The position numbers and the translations under genes are program-made. From Gautieria morchelliformis (lineage: Eukaryota; Basidiomycota; Agaricomycetes; Gomphales; Gomphaceae): DNA of 64,000 nt. The stretch lies in contig WHVA01000050.1 in the NCBI GenBank assembly GCA_015179125.1, positions 124,001 through 188,000 of the forward strand, written 5' to 3'. The notes beneath the pieces were generated by a model. It searched no databases. It saw only the letters and a program-made list of their open reading frames with translations, and was not told the origin of the DNA. The stretch's first letter is position 1, and the number at the start of each line of letters is the position of its first letter. Below are positions 57,327 through 64,000 of this stretch, in pieces.

Positions 57327-57940
57327 CCCCTCCCTCGACATCCTCCACGGAACGATCCTTGCCCGTGGTCAAAGGCGGAGTTATAGTTCGCCATTGCTCT
57401 GTCATTGATCTGCTGGAAGAGGCCGAAGGAGGCATAGCGCTCCATGAAGCTCTCCTCAGGGATTTCAGGTTGTATTCGAGCGGGGACACAGTAAGGTGAG
57501 TACTAATCGGAGTGACCTGTATGTGTATGCTGATAGGGGGGGTAACCGTGTGTAGCAGACCGTGTGTAGCAGTGTTTCGTGGTGGAGCTTGTGGTGCCGG
57601 CGCGCCATAGTACCTGGGAGGGTAGGCGTGCGTACCAGCTGCGGATGGCGGGGGGGGGGGGGGGCGCTTGTTGTACAGCGGGCACCTGGTCAGTCGCTGC
57701 GTATTGTGAGATTGAGTCAAAGTTACTGAAGACGTCGGATATTTCAGATATTGCGTCGTCTTGGTTTTCGCAGGGGTGCCTATTGGCAGCGTAGAATGAC
57801 TGCACCGCCAACCAGGCCTTGTAGCCTGGGGGCGCAGGTCCAGGGTCCGGTCCTCCAGCATACTTGTGGAGTGTGGACGCATTGTGCCACAGCTGCTGAG
57901 TGGCCAGGCGAGCGGGTTGCAGAACGTCGTTGCCAGACAT
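57327..57940 (-). other. Additional coding region of Ty3-2, first part
   Basis: Minus-strand coding-like sequence downstream of the Ty3-2 chromodomain-like tail. It holds MSGNDVLQPARLATQQLWHN, then ALPPGYKAW-like text (PGYKAWLAVQSFYAANRH), a proline-rich part and a RGGCRGRGRG-like basic stretch next to the Ty3-1 insertion site. Coding-like sequence continues on the far side of Ty3-1. Glycine/arginine-rich ends suggest RNA binding, which is inference only. Confidence 0.55.
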
Positions 57941-60900
57941 AGGGGTGAGTGTTACTGTAAGTTTCAGACCTGTCTTATCCCCCTTCTTATAGGGAATGTC
58001 TCTGTCGATCGGGATTGTCAGCGTGATGTGTTGCTGTCGATCGGGGGTGCGGTGCTTTCCCGTTCCGGTAAGTCCAATATCTGTTCTATGTCCGGAGGGG
58101 GCTGACCGGTGCCCCTCAGCAGTTCATCTATTTTACTTATGTCTTGTTCGCCTAGGTAGGAACTCATCGCCGCAAGGTGTTTTACCGACTGGAAGGGAAG
58201 CCATGTCCTGTCGCCACTTTGCCACAGGATCTGGAACCAGGCGTTCCTTCCAGAGCCACAGTGAGTTTCTACCCTTTTCAGGTGCCATTCTAACGGTGCG
58301 TCCCTAGATTCGTTACCTGAGACATTGATCTCCCTGGGAAGGGACGGTTGTCGTTGGCAATGTGGATTCTCAGAAGGTTAGCATGGAATACAGGGTGTAT
58401 ATCCCATGCTAACAGTTCATCAGGTAAGGCTAGCTTATAAGTTGTTCTGCTTATGACCTCCTTCGTAATTCTGTAGGGCCTGATAAATTTTGGTGACAGC
58501 TTGCGCGCCCTTCCTCTAGGCAGACTGAGATTCGCTGTTGACAGATACACTAAGTCTCCCATTTTAAACGGGGCGGGTCTCCTCTTCTTATTTGTGGTAT
58601 GGGTCTGTTTTACCTTTTGTGATATGATTGAATCATGCGCAGGCATTAGCGCGTCCTTCAGTCTTTGTGCAAAATGTCTTACGCCTGGTAGGTTTTCATT
58701 GTCCGAGTCCCAAACCGTTATTATTGGCAAGCTACCGTAGTTGAGAAAAAATGGTGTCGTCTCTTCCATCGATCAACGTTCTGTACGGGTGTCAGAGCAC
58801 GTTTGTGATTATTGTTTCCATATTTGGGAGTGGACTAGCCAGCTTCCTCGTGTTCTTATTTTGTTCTCTTTTATCCAATACAGTTCTAATTCTGGTCTCT
58901 CTATTCTCACCAGGTTTTTTCAATACTATTAGCATCGGTACAGCATTTCGACCAGGTCTGAAATGCCATCTCCCTGTGCTTATGTAAGAGTCCTACCGCT
59001 TCAGGGCATTTGGAAGGTCGCCATGAGTAGGTGAGATTTTCGTCTATTATGGGTATCATGTGATTAATTTCTCGTAGAGGAGGGAGCAGCGTTTGGCCAG
59101 CTGGCTTGAATATGTCATTTGCGTAGGCCCTCAATTCAGTAGGTAGCTTTTCTAAACCTCCTTCTACTACGTCTGCCACCATGGAGCTGATTTCAGCGAC
59201 ATCAGGACCTGTTAATCTTTCTGACATTGCGGATACCACCGACACCCTTGCTGGGTTGAATCCCAGCATTACCTTGTGCTGAAAGAGGAAAGGTGTGCCT
59301 AAGATAATGTCATAGTTTTTGAGGTTGATGACGTCGAATCATCGTGGCTCGTTTATTTCATTATAGGCAAAATTCACCGTCTTGAGCAAGTTATCATGGT
59401 TCTCAAGCCCGAGGCCGCCAATTGGCATGGTAAGGGCTTCGCCAGATGCTCCACTGGTAGGTGTAACTGGTCCACCAGTGTTGTGGAGATGAAGTCAGCC
59501 AGAGAGCCCGAGTCTAACAACGCTCGTACGTCCTTTCCGTTTATCTTTGCTGTTACTACAATTGCCTTGGGTATAACCCTTTTGAAGTCTTTTGGCTTGC
59601 TGGTGTTGTGTTCCATTCTCTGAGTTTGCTGTGGGGATTTTGCCAATTTTCCCCTCGGTTTTACAGCACATGTGTCGGTCATAGGTCTAGCAGACGCATT
59701 CATTAAGATGTCGTCTGTGGCCTCCCCGTAATCTTCAGCGTCATAGTCCACACTGTCGATGTCCCATGTGATTGTTGGTGGTTCCTCCCCGGGATTTTCT
59801 TCCTGTGGGATTAGATTTCTCATTGAGCGTGTTATCGGTGAGAGATCTTGGTTGTCCCGGAGTTCGTCACACCTTCGGTTGTGAGCGGTCCTCTCTATTT
59901 CTTGAGTGGCTAACTCATGCCTGTTCAGTCTCCTAGGGTTGTTTGCGAAGTCAGACCAGGATTCACCGTCCCATCTCGATCCGGTTGCCTTCGTATGCAG
60001 GGTTCGGCGTGGGTCTGCCCACATGTTTCCCAAGTAACAAAGTAGGTATGGCGGAATTTCTGCTTGTCATCGGATACTTTCGAATTCTAACCACTCCACG
60101 CAGTCAAAGTGGTTATCCAGAATTCGAGAACTATTTATGACATACTGCATGTTGAACATGCGGTCATTTATGAGCACCGAGTGAGTGGTTACCAGGATTA
60201 TTGTATATCTTCCAGTCATTGATACATGTGTGGGCATTTCACAGTTTGCTAATGATACTCTTGATGAGAGCCTGTCCACCAGTTTGTCCCAAATGCTCTG
60301 TGGTTGGTTCCAAGCACCACTGGTATGATTTTATTCTGTTATATCCCCAATCATGTTTAGCTGAAGTTCTATATTTTCTTTTGCTAGCGTATCAAGGTCC
60401 GAGACGTTTTCGCCCATGTTTACTGTGGCGGCTTGTACCCCAGGTGGTCTACGTCCCTCCTCCAGGGAACAGTTGTTTCCTCAGGGCAGTCTCGTGAGAG
60501 ATGACCTTGCTGCCTGCAAAGGAAACAAAGTCCCTTTGCTCTCAGGTCGTCCTTCTGCTCATCGGTTAGCCGAGGAGCCGTTCTCGAGCATTGTGAACTT
60601 TGTCTAGGTCATGGCCCAGCCTTGTTACGGTTTGGGGATACTGCTCGGTCCCGCCCCCTCGCGCTAAATGGTTTGTAGTTTTGCGGGCGCCTCGCTGTTC
60701 GCGACCTTGATTCTTTTGATTGTTGATTTCCAGAGTCCGGGCGTGGATAGTCGTCCCATTTTCTTGGTGTATTTTTGAAGTCTTCTTTGGGGCGCAGTGA
60801 ACTCCTGCGCTCCTCATACAGTCTTAGGTGTTCCGCTTGTTCAAACCTCTCGGCAGCTTCTTCCACGGTTACAAGGTCCGTGTATTCGTCAGACATTCCA

Positions 60901-62352
60901 GCTTTTGTCCATGCTAAGCTCAGGTAGCTGTTTTCACCGTTCCATAGCTGCTGGATGAGGTGAAACTCCGTTATATCAGGCAGCCTCGTCGCTAGGGAGC
61001 GTAGATTCCATATGAATTCCCGGATCATCTTCTTTCCTTGGGAAGCCTCATAGAACTTGGTGCGCATTTGTTGTCTGAACCGTGCTGGGAAGCAGAAGTC
61101 AAACAGCTCTTTACCTAGCGTCTTGACCGTATATGAGTCAGCCTGTGGAGCCATGAAGGTCATGTAGTATTTTGCAGCTTTTCCTTTCATGAATTTTTTC
61201 ATATGTCTTACACGGAATTTCTTAGGGAAGTCAGTCATTTGAAACCAGTTGTTAATCTCGAAGGTCCATTGTTAGAACATGTCAAAGTCAGCAGAGCCGT
61301 CGAAGGGATCCGGCTCCAAGATTTTTACACTCGAAGCTTTCTTCATGCGACATTTTAGTTTTTCCTTGTAAGCTTGTTTCTTTCATTTAGCTCTGTATCT
61401 TGCCATTGAGTCACTTGAGGATTTAGTTTCAGACTCGTCTGACTCAATGTCAAGGTCCACGGGGGGGAATTTCTTACTAAACAGCGTTTTGCAAGAGATC
61501 CGTCCTGTGGTATCTGCGCAGTTGCAGGAGGCTGATACCTGTGTGGTAGGGTTGGTTGAGCTGTATCGCCTGTCTTCATGTTCCTCAACTGGTAAATGCC
61601 AGGTAACACCGCTGTATTCCTCTTAGGGTGATGTAAGTTACCCCTTGCCTGTGGATTTGCGCTTACGTTGCCATTGAGAATGTGGTGTAGATTCAAGGCG
61701 ACCTGCTCGTCTGGCAGCACGTTGCAATCCTCATCTGATTCCTCAGGCTTTGCTTTGGGGAGCAAATTCACCCTCCACTTCTCCTTCTCTTTTGCTGTGA
61801 GACGTGATCCGTGCAGTCTCTTTGACGTCATGGTTGGTTCCGAGGTGATGTTATCTGTTGAGGTCACAGAGGTCTCATGATTTTCGGTGGACAGTTTTTC
61901 TGCTAGGTCAGCCCATCTCCTTATCATATTGCACAGTGTTTCTGAATCCATATCCTCTATTATTCCCATCATGAAAGTCTTGTACACGTCCAGCTCATTG
62001 ACCTTTGGTCTACAGGCGGCGCGACGTCTCGATTTGCCCCTAGCTGGCTCATTTGCCCAACACTCTGGGATTGTCCCAAAAGGGTCTTCTGATCCATCAT
62101 AGTCAGACCACCTGGGCGATAAGGAGCGTTTCTCTCCTTTCTCAGTTTCTTCCGTTGCTGACTCGTCGTTGGAAAACCAGCCAGGGAAGAATAGCGATTC
62201 ATTGTGACTATTGGCTTTTGTCGGCGAGCCGTCACCATGATTGTGCTTACCCTTGGGCTCCGAGCCGCTCTCTGTGGGGGACGTGTAGTCGTTCATGCCT
62301 GGCAGCAGATGGCTAGATGTCCTTTCGGACATATCATCTGCTCTGTCCGCTA

Positions 62353-63040
62353 CAGGGCTGTCCATGAGTCAACCTGCAGGTTACCTGGACTTGGACTCGC
62401 AGGTTTGCCAGCTTCCAGAAGTGGAACCTGGACTTGACCTGAGTTTTCTTGCAGGTTGACTTGGACCCGCAGGTTAAACCTGCAGGTGACTTGCAGTGAC
62501 TTGCCAGATTATTCCGAGCTGACTCACCCCGTGCGAGTGCATGATGCATCTCCTCCCGTGGGGATGGGGGTGAGCTATTTCACACATCCTTACATCATAT
62601 TTTGACCATGCTCCTCTAGCAACGTCCACAGATGTCGAACGTGCCTTCAGTCAGGGCGGACTGACTGTATCATGGGTGCGTCACTCTCTGAAGGAAGAGT
62701 CAACATGTGCCGGAACCATACTCAGCACATGACTGTCATACGAAGGACTTGTTCCTGAGGAATGTGTTGTAGAGTTGCTGCATGATAAGAGTAAGCATGT
62801 CAAGGAGGCCGTTGTGCAGAAGGAGGTAATAGTAGTTGAATGACATGTAAATGACATGAATTCTTGGCATTTAAGGCTTGCAGGTCTGCGAGTCACCTGC
62901 GGAATTCCAAAGGCCAAACCTGGACTTGCCAGGTTTTTAGACGCCGGGTCACCTGGACTTGTGGGAGTTGGATCTGCAGGTTAAAATCACAGGTTGAACT
63001 GCGAGTCACCTGCAGGGACCTGGACTCATGGACAGCCCTG
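62353..63040. mobile_element. Non-autonomous hAT transposon, 688 bp
   Basis: Ends are an 18-bp perfect terminal inverted repeat, CAGGGCTGTCCATGAGTC, flanked by the 8-bp target duplication GTCCGCTA (62345-62352 and 63041-63048). Both features are typical of hAT elements. Subterminal regions (62370-62500 and 62875-63020) are packed with ACCTGCAGGT, CCTGGACTTG and GACTCGCAGG words in both orientations. The centre (about 62.59-62.83 kb, plus strand) retains the end of a hAT transposase (STDVERAFSQGGLTV, the C-terminal dimerisation region). The element is thus an internal-deletion derivative of an autonomous hAT. It interrupts the gag region of Ty3-2. Confidence 0.92.
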
Positions 63041-63540
63041 GTCCGCTATGCGGGGGTGACTGAGTGTGCATCCAACGCCGGGGGCATGAGCACCGCTCGC
63101 TGCTCCAGCGTCGACCTCAAGAGGGAGCGAGCTGTTGTCGATGGAGTCGAGGACTAATCTAGAGGTGGCTGTTGCAGGAACACCCTCTCTTCCGACGTTG
63201 TCGGGTACAGGTGAGATAGACCGACTTACGGAAGTGAGTGGGCTAATCTCAGTCGTTCAGGGATCGTTCGCAGATTCTTCGACGTCCAACGGAGTGCTTC
63301 CGCTGTTTGACAGCACTGTTGGGTGGTGGTGAGGCTCAGCGTAGCTTCTTCTGGAGCAAGTCACCATGTTCCTGTTTTAGGTTGTTAGAATTTTTTTTTT
63401 GGATTTTCGTACTCAACAGCGGGTGATCAGTCCGTGTCAAGTTCGATGTTGACGGTGAGTAGGTTAAAAAATGTAAGGAATTGTGAGTCAGAGCTCCAAG
63501 TATAGCGACAGACTGTGGAAACCGAGTTCTTAACAGGTGC

Positions 63541-63700
63541 GGTACTCGTAGTGATGGGCACGGCTCGGCCTGGGCCGAGCCGCCGATAGGCCAAGCCAAA
63601 CCAGGCCCAAGCCGTTGGCACATCCGGCTCCAGGGCCTGGCTCAGGTTTTGACAGGCCAGAGCCGAGCCAGGAAGCCAGGGCCTGCAGGCGCCTAAATCC
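63541..63700. repeat. GCCGAGCC-rich block, possible hAT end
   Basis: Starts GTAGTGATGGGCACGGCTCGG and carries many GGCCGAGCC, GGCCAAGCC and CCAGGGCCTGG words, like the block at 50-170. The pattern resembles subterminal repeats of a hAT-type element. The other end and target duplication are not visible within the window, so this may be a truncated or still-running element. Confidence 0.45.
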
Positions 63701-64000
63701 AGGATCTTCGGTTGCCGAAAAGGACATCTGTGCTCTGATACTGGCACATACATAAGCAGTTTTTCATGATACGTAGTGTAGTTACAGTGGTCTTAAACCT
63801 TACTCTCTACCCACTTGCCATCTGTTGGAGTTGCAAACCGCAGCGCCCGAAGCCCCTGATTAGTCAGCAGGTCATTAGTGTCCGTTTTAGGTCTTGCACA
63901 GTTGCAAGACATTCTTTTATTCCCCTTTATTGCGAGTCTTATTGTTCTCATGAAATTATAAGTAGCTATTGGCATGTAAAGTCTCCCTCAGTGGTTTGAC
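63701..64000. other. No recognised feature
   Basis: AT-moderate sequence to the window edge. Short open frames on both strands (60-77 codons) show no domain. Confidence 0.35.

Larger units (their letters stand above)
47704..63540 (-). mobile_element. Ty3-2, old Ty3/Gypsy element hosting two later insertions
   Basis: A minus-strand Ty3/Gypsy fossil. Reading down from 63.4 kb: gag N-terminal region (61.35-63.2 kb, entered by the hAT element), gag core (60.6-61.24 kb), zinc knuckle CFLCRQQGHLSRDC (about 60.5 kb), protease (59.4-60.0 kb, ALLDSGSLADF), a short pre-RT part (58.9-59.3 kb), the C-terminal end of integrase (58.29-58.77 kb, FKMGDLVYLST) and a chromodomain-like tail (about 58.15-58.28 kb, FQILWQSGDRTWLPF). 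Most of the RT-RNase H-integrase core is missing. Beyond pol an additional coding region (from 57940) is interrupted by Ty3-1 and continues at 48187-47857. The 3' LTR begins at 47776 (TGTAAGGACCCGGG) after a GGAGGGCGAG tract. No matching 5' LTR was found. It has many breaks and is old. Confidence 0.75.

Noticed and set aside
1-64000. Bacterial-type systems such as CRISPR arrays, operons or integrons
   Set aside because: The direct repeats are eukaryotic minisatellites or LTRs, and genes have spliceosomal introns. Nothing suggests a prokaryotic locus.

Overview
The window looks like repeat-rich nuclear DNA of a filamentous basidiomycete, most likely an agaricomycete. The evidence is a Plavaka-type DNA transposon, a multi-intron gene resembling the agaricomycete DUF6698 family with 46-92 bp introns, a NACHT-WD40 gene, chromodomain Ty3 elements and several Ty1/copia families. 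I cannot name the species. I see no rRNA, tRNA, CRISPR array or bacterial-type operon.

Layout. 0-4.8 kb is non-coding structure: a head-to-head palindromic GC-rich minisatellite (400-1215), a long foldback palindrome (1596-2432), a cluster of TTTCCT motifs and an AT-rich block. 4.8-20.7 kb is a nest. A copia fossil (5485-20699) is split by an 11.45-kb LINE insertion (8105-19555) that has a poly(A) tail, a 14-bp target duplication and an inverted 5' segment. The LINE in turn received a solo LTR (8293-9030, 5-bp target duplication) and a rearranged copia copy (12804-14992). 21.0-23.2 kb is a decayed NACHT-WD40 gene on the minus strand. 26.1-30.6 kb is a young copia copy with near-identical LTRs.

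30.9-38.4 kb holds three co-oriented minus-strand genes: an intact 8-exon DUF6698-like gene, a coiled-coil gene with a frame-breaking 170-bp duplication, and a Plavaka transposase gene with a nearly complete set of regions. 40.2-45.5 kb is a second copia family on the minus strand. 46.0-47.7 kb is a host gene ending in a SAM-like domain, apparently decayed.

47.7-63.5 kb is one old minus-strand Ty3 element. It was entered by a complete 9.1-kb chromodomain Ty3 (48188-57321, target duplication CCCTT) in its 3' region and by a 688-bp hAT relic (62353-63040, target duplication GTCCGCTA) in its gag region.

The window therefore records a relative insertion history. The only gene that reads as intact end to end is the DUF6698-like gene. 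The most informative structures are the twin-primed LINE, the two palindromes built on related repeat units, and the additional coding region downstream of pol in two different Ty3 elements.
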